A DNA stretch of 44,625 bases. It comes from Chitinophaga pinensis (lineage in GTDB: Bacteria; Bacteroidota; Bacteroidia; AKYH767-A; OLB10). A program made the position numbers and the translations under genes. Shown here in pieces: positions 9,154-17,809 of this stretch. Where the stretch lies: contig CALQOD010000009.1 of NCBI GenBank assembly GCA_943332105.1, forward strand, positions 1 through 44,625, written 5' to 3'. The notes below the pieces were generated by a model that was given only the letters and a program-made list of their open reading frames with translations, had not been told where the DNA came from and did no database searches. Each line of letters begins with the position of its first letter. The first letter of the stretch is position 1.

Positions 9154-10332
9154 ATGAAAGAAGTTTATATCGTATCCGCAATGCGTACTCCAATGGGAAG
9201 CTTTGGTGGTTCTCTCGCATCGTTCTCTGCTACGCAGTTAGGTGCAATCGCAATTAAAGCCGCTATCGAAAAAGCAGGCATCTCCCCTTCCGAAATTAAC
9301 GAAGTTTATATGGGCAACGTCCTGCAAGCTAATGTAGGTCAGGCACCAGCAACGCAAGCTGCTACGTGGGCAGGAATCCCTAATACTGTTCCTAGTACTA
9401 CCATCAATAAGGTATGTGCTTCAGGCATGAAAGCTATTATGCTTGGTGCGCAAAGCATTATGTTAGGAGAAAGCGATGTGGTTGTTGCCGGCGGAATGGA
9501 AAGTATGAGTCGCGTGCCTTTTTACTCAGAAAATATGCGTTGGGGAAATAAATATGGTAACGTTACTATGGTTGACGGACTTGCAAAAGATGGCTTGACC
9601 GATGTTTATCATAACTACCCAATGGGCAACGCTGCTGAACTTTGCGCGAAGGAATGTAACATTTCTCGTGAAGACCAGGATGCTTATGCCATCGAATCAT
9701 ATAAGCGTTCGGCAGCTGCTTGGGCTGCTGGTAAATACAATGACGAAATTGCTCCGGTAGAAATCAAAGGTCGTAAGGGCGATGTAGTTTTGTTTTCAGA
9801 AGATGAGGAATTTAAGAGTGTAAGTTTTGACAAAATCCCTGGCTTACGTCCCGTTTTTGCAAAAGATGGAACTGTAACAGCTGCTAATGCGTCAACGATG
9901 AATGATGGTGCTGCTGCAGTTGTTTTAATGAGCAAGGAAAAAGCAGATGCTCTAGGAATTAAACCTCTTGCTAAAATTCGTTCGTTTGCAGATGCGCAAC
10001 AAGCTCCTGAATGGTTCACCACTGCTCCTTCTAAAGCTTTACCAAAGGCATTAGCAAAAGCAGGTTTATCAGTTAATGATGTTGACTTTTTCGAAATTAA
10101 CGAGGCATTCTCTGTAGTTTCTTTAGCTAACAATAAAGAAATGAACTTAGATGCTTCAAAGGTAAACGTTAACGGAGGTGCGGTATCGTTAGGACATCCA
10201 TTAGGTAGTTCAGGTGCGCGTATCATCGTTACCCTAGTTCATATTTTAAAACATAATAACGGAAAGATTGGTGCAGCAGGAATTTGTAACGGTGGCGGTG
10301 GTGCATCAGCGTTAGTAGTTGAAGCAATGTAA
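9154..10332 (+). CDS. acetyl-CoA C-acyltransferase (thiolase)
   Basis: The 392-residue cytosolic enzyme matches the thiolase II family in full length. It condenses two acetyl-CoA to acetoacetyl-CoA, or cleaves 3-ketoacyl-CoA. The acyl-enzyme cysteine is in NKVCASGMKA (about Cys88). The C-terminal catalytic His and Cys are in GHPLGSSGA (about 346-354) and CNGGGGAS (about 378). The NEAF motif is present (INEAFSVV). The start is supported by MKEVYIVSAMRTPMGSFGG and by the promoter 19 nt upstream. The C40 peptidase gene starts 3 nt after its stop. Sequence alone does not separate biosynthetic acetyl-CoA acetyltransferase (AtoB/PhaA) from a degradative thiolase; length and motifs favour the former. 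Confidence 0.95.
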   Translation: MKEVYIVSAMRTPMGSFGGSLASFSATQLGAIAIKAAIEKAGISPSEINEVYMGNVLQANVGQAPATQAATWAGIPNTVPSTTINKVCASGMKAIMLGAQSIMLGESDVVVAGGMESMSRVPFYSENMRWGNKYGNVTMVDGLAKDGLTDVYHNYPMGNAAELCAKECNISREDQDAYAIESYKRSAAAWAAGKYNDEIAPVEIKGRKGDVVLFSEDEEFKSVSFDKIPGLRPVFAKDGTVTAANASTMNDGAAAVVLMSKEKADALGIKPLAKIRSFADAQQAPEWFTTAPSKALPKALAKAGLSVNDVDFFEINEAFSVVSLANNKEMNLDASKVNVNGGAVSLGHPLGSSGARIIVTLVHILKHNNGKIGAAGICNGGGGASALVVEAM

Positions 10333-10335
10333 TTT

Positions 10336-11109
10336 ATGGCTTACGGAATTTGTAATTTAAGTATTGTTCCAATAAGAACAGAACCTGCTCACCGAAGTGA
10401 GCAGGTTTCTCAGTTGTTATTCGGCGAAACTTTTACAGTTACGGATCAGCAAAATGAATGGGTGAAAATTACCACCAGCTACGATGATTATGAAGGATGG
10501 ATTTTAAAGGCACAGTACCTGTCGCTTGAACTGACATCTTATAATGAGCTTCAAAAATCGCCAGCATTTTTGAGTTACGATTTGGTTCAGATATTAATTA
10601 ATCACCAACAACTTTTTTCTATTGTTTTAGGTAGTACGCTGCCGTTATACCGCGCGAATTCTTGTCGCTTGGGCGATATAGACTATACGTTTGAAGGTAA
10701 TGCCCGCCAACCAGAAATTAATTTAAGCACGAATGTAATTCTCGAAAACGCATTCATGTATTTAAATGCGCCTTACTTGTGGGGAGGTCGTTCGCCATTT
10801 GGTATTGATTGTTCTGGATTCACACAAATGGTTTACAAGCTTTGCGGCATCAAACTAAAACGCGATGCCTACATGCAAGCAGAGCAAGGCACTGCAGTAC
10901 ATTTATTAGATGAAAGTCAGCCGGGCGACCTAGCCTTTTTTGATAATGAAGAAGGAAAAATAATTCACGTAGGAATCCTGACCGCTAAAAACAGAATTAT
11001 TCACTCTTCTGGAAAGGTGCGCATCGATTCAATAGACCATCACGGAATTTTCAATCAGGAAACAAAGCGATACTCGCACAACCTGCGATTAATCAAAAGG
11101 ATTTTATAA
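10336..11109 (+). CDS. SH3-domain NlpC/P60 (C40) peptidase
   Basis: The 257-residue protein has bacterial SH3-like segments at about residues 5-120 (MAYGICNLSIVPIRTEPAHR; WVKITTSYDDYEGWILKAQYL). The NlpC/P60 domain follows at about 130-257. Its catalytic Cys is in DCSGFTQMVYK (about Cys159) and its His in HVGIL (about His211). This YkfC-like layout hydrolyses gamma-D-Glu-diamino acid bonds in peptidoglycan peptides. There is no obvious signal peptide, so a cytoplasmic murein-peptide recycling role is possible, though lipid-free export cannot be excluded. It is 3 nt downstream of the thiolase and surely co-transcribed. Its 3' end overlaps the convergent NUDIX gene by 6 nt. Confidence 0.9.
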   Translation: MAYGICNLSIVPIRTEPAHRSEQVSQLLFGETFTVTDQQNEWVKITTSYDDYEGWILKAQYLSLELTSYNELQKSPAFLSYDLVQILINHQQLFSIVLGSTLPLYRANSCRLGDIDYTFEGNARQPEINLSTNVILENAFMYLNAPYLWGGRSPFGIDCSGFTQMVYKLCGIKLKRDAYMQAEQGTAVHLLDESQPGDLAFFDNEEGKIIHVGILTAKNRIIHSSGKVRIDSIDHHGIFNQETKRYSHNLRLIKRIL

Positions 11110-11730
11110 TTCTCCAGCTAAGTAATATTTCTTTACCAGCTGCGCGATTGAATGGTAAGCTTTGTCTATCACATTCTCTACTTTTTCAGAATTAAGCCAC
11201 TTAGCTTCTGTAATTCCTTCTTCAAGCTGAGGAATAGGAATAGCATTATCACCACAACTCATCTTATACCAATAAGTAAACTTCAGCACTTGTTGATCGT
11301 AATACGGATATACATGATAGGTGATAAAGGGCCCCTCTGTCAATGCTAACATTCCCACTCCACATTCTTCATACACTTCACGAATAGCTGCCGTTTCCTT
11401 TTCCTCGCCAGTTTCTATTTTACCTTTTGGCAAATCCCATTTCCCATTTCTGAAAATCATCAGTAAGTCGCTTTGTGAATTAAGAACAATACCTCCAGCG
11501 GCTTCCAGAATCGTATAAAGCGAGCAGAAAGTTTTCCACGAAGCGTTTATATCGACACATTGGAAATACAGCTCACCCACCATTTTATTTGTATCAAAAG
11601 CAACAAGAAGCTGCTGGATAACAGTCGCCGATTCAGTACCATTCAGACGTAAAATAAGATCGCCACCCTGAATAGATCCTTTCACATCCATAAAACGAAT
11701 TATCCGTTCATTGATATAAACATTGTACAT
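11104..11730 (-). CDS. NUDIX hydrolase
   Basis: The protein carries a complete NUDIX box at about residues 103-126 (GKIETGEEKE then REVYEECGV), matching GX5EX7REUXEEXGU, which binds the metal that drives hydrolysis of nucleoside-diphosphate-X substrates. The first about 75 residues are an extension of unknown function seen in Bacteroidota homologues. A GTG at 11736 would add two residues, but the ATG at 11730 is the better initiator. It is divergent from pyrE, about 60 nt away, and overlaps the peptidase gene tail to tail. Substrate (ADP-ribose, dNTP, NADH or other) cannot be told from the motif. Confidence 0.88.
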   Translation of the reverse strand: MYNVYINERIIRFMDVKGSIQGGDLILRLNGTESATVIQQLLVAFDTNKMVGELYFQCVDINASWKTFCSLYTILEAAGGIVLNSQSDLLMIFRNGKWDLPKGKIETGEEKETAAIREVYEECGVGMLALTEGPFITYHVYPYYDQQVLKFTYWYKMSCGDNAIPIPQLEEGITEAKWLNSEKVENVIDKAYHSIAQLVKKYYLAGEL

Positions 11731-11777
11731 AATCACAGATTTAATGTAGCATTTTTGCTTCGTTTACTTAAAGTGCG

Positions 11778-11785
11778 TAGGTTTG
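11778..11785 (+). promoter_or_regulatory. -7 promoter element of pyrE, almost abutting the start codon
   Basis: The sequence TAGGTTTG matches TAnnTTTG. A possible -33 TTTTG lies at 11751-11755 (22-nt spacing). The pyrE ATG begins 7 nt after the element ends, so transcription should begin at or within a few bases of the start codon. Confidence 0.55.
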
Positions 11786-11791
11786 CAGACT

Positions 11792-12427
11792 ATGCAAAAT
11801 GACACTGCCACAAAAGTAGCCGAATTTTTATTGCAAATTAAAGCAATTAAACTGCAACCTGATGAGCCCTTTGTTTGGGCATCGGGCTGGAATTCTCCTA
11901 TTTATTGTGATAATCGCATCGCCCTTTCTTATCCAAGAGTACGAACTTTTATTCGTCAGGAGTTAGTTAAACTGATTGAAGATAAATTTGGTCGTCCTGA
12001 TATTATTGCAGGAGTAGCTACTGCTGCTATCGCACAAGGAGCATTAGTATCAGAAGCATTAGGCTTACCATTTGTTTATGTACGCTCATCTGCAAAAGAT
12101 CATGGTCGACAAAACACAATTGAGGGTGAAGTAAAGCCTAATTTAACAGCTGTAGTCATTGAAGACTTAGTTTCTACAGGTGGAAGTAGCTTAAAAGCAG
12201 TAGAAGAATTGAAAAAGAACGGAGTAATTGTTAAAGGGCTTGTTTCTATTTTTTCTTACGGATTTGAAACAGCAACAGAAAACTTTAAAAAAGCAGCATG
12301 CCCTTTTTATTCGCTATGCGATTATGAAATATTATTAAAACAAGCATTAGGCACAGGAAATATCAAAGAATCAGATTTAGAGATGCTTCAGGAATGGAGA
12401 AAAGATCCAGCAAATTGGAAAAAATAA
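11792..12427 (+). CDS. pyrE: orotate phosphoribosyltransferase
   Basis: The 211-residue enzyme of pyrimidine synthesis joins orotate and PRPP to give OMP. The PRPP-binding loop is VVIEDLVSTGGSS (about 120-132), and the orotate-side loop residues RSSAKDHGRQN are present. The N-terminal LLQIKAIKLQPDEPFVWASGW is typical of the family. A TTG at 11783 could extend the frame by three codons, but it lies inside the -7 element, so the ATG at 11792 is preferred. The SRPBCC gene follows after 4 nt. Pyrimidine repression is not visible in the sequence. Confidence 0.95.
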   Translation: MQNDTATKVAEFLLQIKAIKLQPDEPFVWASGWNSPIYCDNRIALSYPRVRTFIRQELVKLIEDKFGRPDIIAGVATAAIAQGALVSEALGLPFVYVRSSAKDHGRQNTIEGEVKPNLTAVVIEDLVSTGGSSLKAVEELKKNGVIVKGLVSIFSYGFETATENFKKAACPFYSLCDYEILLKQALGTGNIKESDLEMLQEWRKDPANWKK

Positions 12428-12431
12428 TTTC

Positions 12432-12833
12432 ATGACTATTATAGAGAGCGATAAAGCAAGAATTAACAAACCATTATCTGCTATTTTTAGCTATTTGCAA
12501 AAAATGGAAAATATTGGTGATCTGCTTCCTGAGCAAGTAGAGAATTTTACTTCGGAAGATCAGACTTGTCGCTTTGAGATTAAAGGAATGGGGCCAATGG
12601 GATTAAAGCTTGGCGTAGTGAATTTCGATTCGATTACTTACTTAAAAAACGAAAAAGCTCCTTTTGACTTTTCATTAATTGCAAGAATAAATGAAATAGG
12701 TTCCGATATCGCTGAAGTGCAATTAGTATTTGAAGCTGACCTTAATCCGATTTTTAAAATGATGGCCGAAAAACCTTTGCATAACTTCGTGAATCATCTC
12801 GTAAAAAAGCTTGAATCGATTATGAATGCTTAA
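12432..12833 (+). CDS. SRPBCC (START-like) superfamily protein
   Basis: The 133-residue soluble protein has a helix-grip pattern: N-terminal strand ESDKARINKPLSAIFSYLQKMEN, a central region with FEIKGMGPMGLKLG, and a long C-terminal helix (MMAEKPLHNFVNHLVKKLE). Such folds bind hydrophobic ligands. No specific partner is recognisable, and the function is unknown. It starts 4 nt after pyrE and shares its transcript. Its 3' end overlaps convergent birA by 14 nt. Confidence 0.7.
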   Translation: MTIIESDKARINKPLSAIFSYLQKMENIGDLLPEQVENFTSEDQTCRFEIKGMGPMGLKLGVVNFDSITYLKNEKAPFDFSLIARINEIGSDIAEVQLVFEADLNPIFKMMAEKPLHNFVNHLVKKLESIMNA

Positions 12834-13557
12834 CTATCATTCTGGCTTGCGGATGATAAACCTTTCTTGATTCTCCATCATAAAAAACACTTGCACTTCC
12901 GTCGGAATTAACACCTTCTAATTGTGCAGTAACGATTTTTTCATCGATTAAAAATTCAGCTTGTTCACGATTCTGATATAAGTGCTGATGGTACATTTTA
13001 CTAATCAACTCATAATGACCTGCTTTAAAATAGTCGAGGTGCTTTTTGATATGCTCTGACAAATTTAAAACTTCCGTTTCATAGTGATAATCTTCACCCG
13101 TAATCATTTTTAATGAAGAAGAAGGTGTTTCAAAATTATCATCTTGCCATAGTTGATTAAGGTTTAAACCAATTCCAACAATACTTACTGAAATCCTATC
13201 CCCTTTCAGACTATTTTCAATTAGCAATCCTGCAATTTTCTTTTGGTTCACCAATAAATCATTGGGCCATTTAATTTTCACATTCTGAATGCCTTTTGAA
13301 TCTAAATAACTTCGAACAGCAACAGCAATTAGCATATTAAACAGAAACTGGTCGCGTACGAATGCATTCTTGTGAAACACTACAAATGAACAATAAACAC
13401 CTTCACCTGCTTGGCTGACCCAAGCATTCCCTCTTTGACCACGTCCTTCGGTTTGTGCATTGCAATAAACTAGCGCATCTTCACTTAATCCCTCGCTAAT
13501 CAATTGATGAGCGTAAGTATTTGTAGAATCTACTAAAATCAGAGGGAATAATCGCAT
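12820..13557 (-). CDS. birA: biotin--[acetyl-CoA carboxylase] ligase, catalytic-only type
   Basis: The 245-residue protein activates biotin to biotinyl-AMP and transfers it to the biotin carrier protein. The adenylate loop GRGQRGNAW (about 38-46), KWPNDLLVNQKKIAGLLIE (about 98-116) and GIGLNLN (about 133-139) are all present, followed by the small C-terminal SH3-like domain. There is no N-terminal winged-helix, so unlike E. coli BirA it should not be a DNA-binding repressor. The ATG at 13557 fits (MRLFPLILVDSTNTYA). It is divergent from rsfS with overlapping promoters. Confidence 0.93.
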   Translation of the reverse strand: MRLFPLILVDSTNTYAHQLISEGLSEDALVYCNAQTEGRGQRGNAWVSQAGEGVYCSFVVFHKNAFVRDQFLFNMLIAVAVRSYLDSKGIQNVKIKWPNDLLVNQKKIAGLLIENSLKGDRISVSIVGIGLNLNQLWQDDNFETPSSSLKMITGEDYHYETEVLNLSEHIKKHLDYFKAGHYELISKMYHQHLYQNREQAEFLIDEKIVTAQLEGVNSDGSASVFYDGESRKVYHPQARMIVKHS

Positions 13558-13576
13558 AAGAAGAGATGATTTTTTT

Positions 13577-13584
13577 TATTTTTG
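13577..13584 (+). promoter_or_regulatory. -7 promoter element of rsfS
   Basis: TATTTTTG fully matches TAnnTTTG, 24 nt before the rsfS ATG. It lies 5 bases from the birA element on the other strand (13590-13597). Confidence 0.5.
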
Positions 13585-13589
13585 TACGA

Positions 13590-13597
13590 CAAATTTA
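13590..13597 (-). promoter_or_regulatory. -7 promoter element of birA
   Basis: On the minus strand this reads TAAATTTG, a full TAnnTTTG match, about 33 nt upstream of the birA ATG at 13557. It faces the rsfS element, so the two start sites should cross. Confidence 0.45.
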
Positions 13598-13607
13598 ATA
13601 AACCTGA

Positions 13608-13997
13608 ATGGCAAAATCAGCGCGCGTAGCGAAAGCAGTAAAAAACAAGTCAAAAGATTTACTTAGTGAAGCAATTATTTTAGGATTGCAAGAAAAAAAA
13701 GCAAAAAATATTGTCGTTCTGAATTTGAAAGGAATCAGTGGTGCGGTTGCAGATAAATTCATTGTTTGTCACGGAGATTCAACAACTCAAGTAGACGGCC
13801 TTTACCGGTCAGTTGATGAAACAGTAGAAAAAGAAACAGGCGAGACTCCTGCTTACGTAGAGGGACGCCAATATGCCCACTGGATCATTTTAGACTATTT
13901 TAATATTGTTGTACATATATTCCAAAATGACTCTAGAGATTTCTATGGAATTGAAAGACTTTGGGCAGATGCCGATATTGAAGAAATAAAAGATTAA
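13608..13997 (+). CDS. rsfS: ribosome silencing factor
   Basis: The 129-residue RsfS/Iojap protein has the family core: FIVCHGDSTTQVDGLYRSV, EGRQYAHWIILDYFNIVVHIF and the C-terminal DFYGIERLWADAD. RsfS binds ribosomal protein L14 and blocks 30S-50S joining under nutrient limitation. The start fits the promoter 24 nt upstream. The gap to ftsH is 73 nt. The rsfS-ftsH-LUD-cdsA order recalls that of other Bacteroidota (recalled, not checked). Confidence 0.95.
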   Translation: MAKSARVAKAVKNKSKDLLSEAIILGLQEKKAKNIVVLNLKGISGAVADKFIVCHGDSTTQVDGLYRSVDETVEKETGETPAYVEGRQYAHWIILDYFNIVVHIFQNDSRDFYGIERLWADADIEEIKD

Positions 13998-14070
13998 CTT
14001 TAAAAGTTTTTAATTGTTATCATACCTACTTGTCTATTTCTAAGAGGCAATTTGAAAGAAAGAAAAAAAT

Positions 14071-16113
14071 ATGTCAGATCAAAATCCAAACGAGGAAAAG
14101 AAAAATAATACACCTCCTAATTTTCCTAATAAACCAAAAGGACCAAAATTCACTTTTAACTTTTATTGGCTTTATGTTGCACTATTAGTGGTAATATTAG
14201 GTATTAGCATCTTTGATTTTGGAAATCATCCACGTGAAATTTCTAGAAATAAATTTTATTCATGGGTGAAAGCAGGTGATGTAGATAAAATTAAAGTTAT
14301 CAATAAAGAATCGATTGATGTTTACATCAAGAAAGACTCTATAGGAAAAGCCGAGTTTCAATCTGTATCAACCAAACCACTTGGAAAAGGCTCTAACGAA
14401 GGCCCACATTATACATTTACAATTGGCGATTTAGGCGCATTTGAAGAAGAATTAAATCTATATCAGAAGGATATTACTCAGGAAAGCAGAGTAAATATTT
14501 ATTATGAAAACAATGTACATAGCATAGGTGACACAATTGCAACATGGATTTTCCCAATATCAATTGTTATCTTAACAATCTACTTTATTCGCCGAATGAA
14601 TTCTGGTAGTGCTGGTGGAAATCAAATTTTCAATATCGGAAAATCAAAAGCCACTTTGTTTGATAAAGACCTGCAGGTAAAAGTTACTTTTAATGATGTT
14701 GCTGGACTAGAAGAAGCAAAAGTGGAAGTCATGGAGATTGTTGACTTCTTAAAAAACCCAAAGAAATACACCCAACTAGGTGGTAAAATTCCAAGAGGTG
14801 CTTTATTAGTGGGCCCTCCAGGAACAGGAAAAACATTATTAGCGAAAGCAGTTGCCGGTGAAGCACAAGTGCCCTTCTTCTCTTTATCAGGATCCGACTT
14901 CGTAGAAATGTTTGTAGGTGTTGGAGCTTCTCGAGTAAGAGATTTATTCCGTCAGGCTAAAGAAAAAGCACCAAGTATTATTTTTATTGATGAGATTGAT
15001 GCGATTGGTCGTGCACGCGGAAAGCAACCTTCTTTCAGTGCAAATGATGAGCGTGAATCAACATTAAATCAATTGCTGACTGAGATGGATGGGTTCGGAA
15101 CTAATTCAGGAGTAATCATTCTTGCAGCCACTAACCGTGCAGACATTTTAGATCGCGCTTTATTACGTCCAGGTCGTTTTGATCGTCAGATTTATGTTGA
15201 GCTTCCGGACTTAAATGGAAGAAAAGAAATATTTAAAGTTCATTCAATGCCATTGAAATTAGAGATAGGCTTAGACTTAGATTTTCTAGCAAAACAAACT
15301 CCTGGTTTCTCAGGAGCTGATATAGCTAACCTTTGTAATGAAGCTGCATTAATTGCTGCAAGAAAAAACAAAACAGCAATTGGTCGCCAAGATTTTTTAG
15401 ATGCAGTAGACAGAATTATTGGTGGATTAGAAAAGAAAAATAAAATTATTTCTGCAGAGGAGAAAAAAGTTATTGCTTACCATGAGTCAGGACATGCTGC
15501 CGTTAGTTGGTTATTACAACATACAGCACCATTAGTAAAAGTAACGATTGTGCCAAGAGGAAATTCATTGGGAGCAGCGTGGTATTTACCTGAAGAAAGA
15601 CAATTAACAACAACAGAACAAATAGCTGATGAAATGTGCGCAGCCCTAGGCGGTCGTGCAGCAGAGAAAGTAGCATTCGGAAAAATATCAACAGGCGCAT
15701 TAAGTGATTTAGAAAAAGTAACGAAACAAGCTTATGCTTCCGTTTCGATTTTTGGCTTGAACGATAAACTAGGCAATATATCCTATTACGATTCACAAGG
15801 AGGTAATGAATATTCCATGACCAAGCCTTACAGCGAAAAAACTGCTGAGTTAATAGATAATGAAGTAAAGAAAATGATTGATGAAGCTTATGTTAAAACG
15901 GTTCAATTGTTAACTGATAACAGAGCTGCACTTGACACCCTAGCAATGACTTTATTAGACAAAGAAGTTATCTTTCGTGAAGATTTAGAAATCATATTTG
16001 GAAAGCGTAAATGGGATAAAGAAGAACCAATAGCTAATCAAACTTCAACAGTTGCACCTGCATTGTCTGATGATGATTCTTTAGCTGGCGAAAATAATAC
16101 TCCAATTGCTTAA
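14071..16113 (+). CDS. ftsH: ATP-dependent zinc metalloprotease FtsH
   Basis: The 680-residue inner-membrane AAA protease degrades membrane and regulatory proteins. TM1 is at about 28-50 ([18 protein letters not shown]) and TM2 at about 155-175 ([16 protein letters not shown]), with a short domain between them. The AAA domain has Walker A GPPGTGKT (about 248), Walker [12 protein letters not shown] (about 305-315) and the second region of homology [20 protein letters not shown]. The zinc site HESGH is at about 471. The C-terminus is low-complexity and acidic. The downstream LUD gene starts 8 nt after its stop. All catalytic residues are intact. Confidence 0.97.
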   Translation: MSDQNPNEEKKNNTPPNFPNKPKGPKFTFNFYWLYVALLVVILGISIFDFGNHPREISRNKFYSWVKAGDVDKIKVINKESIDVYIKKDSIGKAEFQSVSTKPLGKGSNEGPHYTFTIGDLGAFEEELNLYQKDITQESRVNIYYENNVHSIGDTIATWIFPISIVILTIYFIRRMNSGSAGGNQIFNIGKSKATLFDKDLQVKVTFNDVAGLEEAKVEVMEIVDFLKNPKKYTQLGGKIPRGALLVGPPGTGKTLLAKAVAGEAQVPFFSLSGSDFVEMFVGVGASRVRDLFRQAKEKAPSIIFIDEIDAIGRARGKQPSFSANDERESTLNQLLTEMDGFGTNSGVIILAATNRADILDRALLRPGRFDRQIYVELPDLNGRKEIFKVHSMPLKLEIGLDLDFLAKQTPGFSGADIANLCNEAALIAARKNKTAIGRQDFLDAVDRIIGGLEKKNKIISAEEKKVIAYHESGHAAVSWLLQHTAPLVKVTIVPRGNSLGAAWYLPEERQLTTTEQIADEMCAALGGRAAEKVAFGKISTGALSDLEKVTKQAYASVSIFGLNDKLGNISYYDSQGGNEYSMTKPYSEKTAELIDNEVKKMIDEAYVKTVQLLTDNRAALDTLAMTLLDKEVIFREDLEIIFGKRKWDKEEPIANQTSTVAPALSDDDSLAGENNTPIA

Positions 16114-16121
16114 CCATCCAA

Positions 16122-16763
16122 ATGCAAGATAATACTACCAAAGAAAAGGTATTAAAAAAAATACGCGCTTCGTTATTATCGAAGTCGCCTAATCCTTTTC
16201 CGCAGATAGACATAGAATCAAGTGTTTTTGTTAAAAGTTCAGACAACGCTATTATTGAATTTAAAAATCAATTAACTGCTGTGGGTGGAGAATTTTTTTT
16301 AGTAGAAGATGAACTAGCATTTGCTGCCGAAGTAGTAGAATTAGGTACTCAATACCTATGGAAAAACATTGTATGCATCGAAGAAAGTCTTTCTAACCTT
16401 CTTTATGAATGCGACCTTCCACACTCTTGCTTAGTTGAAGACATAAATAACATGAATGTAGCTATAACAGGCTGTGAATGTGCAATTGTAAGAAGCGGCT
16501 CAATTGTTTTATCATCAAAAAATCAAACACGATCAGTTCCTGCATTTACTCCTGTTCACATTGTTTTAGTAAAGGCATCACAGTTAGTAAATAACATGAA
16601 AGAGATGTTTGCCTATTTCAAAAGCAAAGGCAAGCTTCCATCAGCAATCAGTATTATAACAGGTCCAAGTAAAACAGCCGATATTGGAGGCGTTACCGTG
16701 ATAGGTGCACATGGACCAAAACAATTATTTGTATTCTTAATTAACGACAGAAATCATGAATAA
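16122..16763 (+). CDS. LUD-domain protein (LutC/YkgG family)
   Basis: The 213-residue protein has the LUD fold signatures: CECAIVRSGSIVLSSK (about 121-136) and the C-terminal GPSKTADIGGVTVIGAHGP (about 180-198). LutC belongs to a lactate-oxidation complex, but lone LUD proteins beside ftsH in Bacteroidota have no proven substrate, and no lutA/lutB partners are seen here. The gene is inside the ftsH-cdsA operon and its last codons overlap the next start by 8 nt. Confidence 0.85.
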   Translation: MQDNTTKEKVLKKIRASLLSKSPNPFPQIDIESSVFVKSSDNAIIEFKNQLTAVGGEFFLVEDELAFAAEVVELGTQYLWKNIVCIEESLSNLLYECDLPHSCLVEDINNMNVAITGCECAIVRSGSIVLSSKNQTRSVPAFTPVHIVLVKASQLVNNMKEMFAYFKSKGKLPSAISIITGPSKTADIGGVTVIGAHGPKQLFVFLINDRNHE

Positions 16764-16965
16764 TATCAATTGGATAAAGATTTACTCTACCAATCAAATC
16801 CAGCAGCCTGAAATTATCAAATCAATTTTCGAAGAGGCTGACATCCCGTGTACATCAATCGATAAAAAAGACTCTAGTTACATATTTGGAGAGATTGAAA
16901 TTTATGTGCCTGAAGAAAAATTAGCTGAAGCCACTTCACTATTAAAAGAACATCAAATTTCATGA
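16756..16965 (+). CDS. DUF2007-like small protein
   Basis: The 69-residue protein has the pattern of the DUF2007 'putative signal transducing protein' family: an initial strand (INWIKIYSTNQ), a helix over a short-loop (QPEIIKSIFEEADIPC), a strand (GEIEIYVPEEKLAEA) and a terminal helix. These resemble ACT/PII-like small folds, but no ligand is known. It overlaps the LUD gene by 8 nt and cdsA by 4 nt, so translational coupling is likely. Confidence 0.75.
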   Translation: MNNINWIKIYSTNQIQQPEIIKSIFEEADIPCTSIDKKDSSYIFGEIEIYVPEEKLAEATSLLKEHQIS

Positions 16966-17771
16966 GCAACTTTTGGCAACGATTATTATTTGGAACAATA
17001 TTTATCGCTATACTAATAGGCGCTATACTATATGACGCCATTACTTTTCGTATTCTATTCTTATTAATTAGCATAAGTGCACTAGACGAGTTTTATAAAA
17101 TAGTAAAGACCGATAAAAACGAACCCAATAAGACAGTAGGCAGAATAGTTGGAATATTAACTTATATACTTTTATCTGCTATTGCTTTTGGAACATTACC
17201 TTTCAAATATTCAACATTAGTCATTGCTTTATTACTCGTTATACCTATCGCTGAATTATACCGTAATAAAGAGCAACCAATCATCAATATTACATTAACA
17301 ACATTCGGGATATTTTATGCAATAATCCCTTTTGCATTGTTAAACTTTTTTGCAACCTTTAAAATTCATTACAATCCCGAAATAGTTTTAGGCTACTTTA
17401 TACTTCAATGGAGCAGCGATACATTTGCATATTTAGTTGGAATTACATTAGGCAAACGAAGATTGTTTGAACGAATCTCTCCAAAAAAATCATGGGAAGG
17501 ATTTATTGGTGGTGGCCTCCTTACATTAATTGCAGCTTATATAACATCCGTTTATTTTCATTCATTGAGTACAAGCAACTGGATTATAATTGCTTTTATA
17601 ATCGTTATTACGGGCACATTTGGAGATCTAGTAGAAAGCCTGCTAAAGCGAACTTATAACCTAAAAGATTCAGGTGATATTATACCAGGACATGGCGGTA
17701 TTTTAGATCGCTTTGATAGTTTATTATTTGCGATACCGTTTATCTGGCTTTACCTGAATTTTATACATTGA
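16962..17771 (+). CDS. cdsA: phosphatidate cytidylyltransferase
   Basis: The 269-residue integral membrane enzyme makes CDP-diacylglycerol from CTP and phosphatidate, the branch point of phospholipid synthesis. The CDP-diglyceride synthetase signature is complete at about 225-252 (SLLKRTYNLKDSGDIIP, then GHGGILDRFDSLLF). Seven to eight hydrophobic segments are visible, for example WQRLLFGTIFIAILIGAILY. Its start overlaps the DUF2007-like gene by 4 nt. In this window it is followed by a patatin-like gene. Confidence 0.95.
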   Translation: MSNFWQRLLFGTIFIAILIGAILYDAITFRILFLLISISALDEFYKIVKTDKNEPNKTVGRIVGILTYILLSAIAFGTLPFKYSTLVIALLLVIPIAELYRNKEQPIINITLTTFGIFYAIIPFALLNFFATFKIHYNPEIVLGYFILQWSSDTFAYLVGITLGKRRLFERISPKKSWEGFIGGGLLTLIAAYITSVYFHSLSTSNWIIIAFIIVITGTFGDLVESLLKRTYNLKDSGDIIPGHGGILDRFDSLLFAIPFIWLYLNFIH

Positions 17772-17809
17772 TTTTTTAACTTTATGAGAATACTTTTTTT
17801 AATTTATTT

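Noticed and set aside
9684-10226. 180-codon minus-strand open frame
   Set aside because: It lies wholly inside the thiolase gene, whose active-site motifs are intact; it has no family signature.
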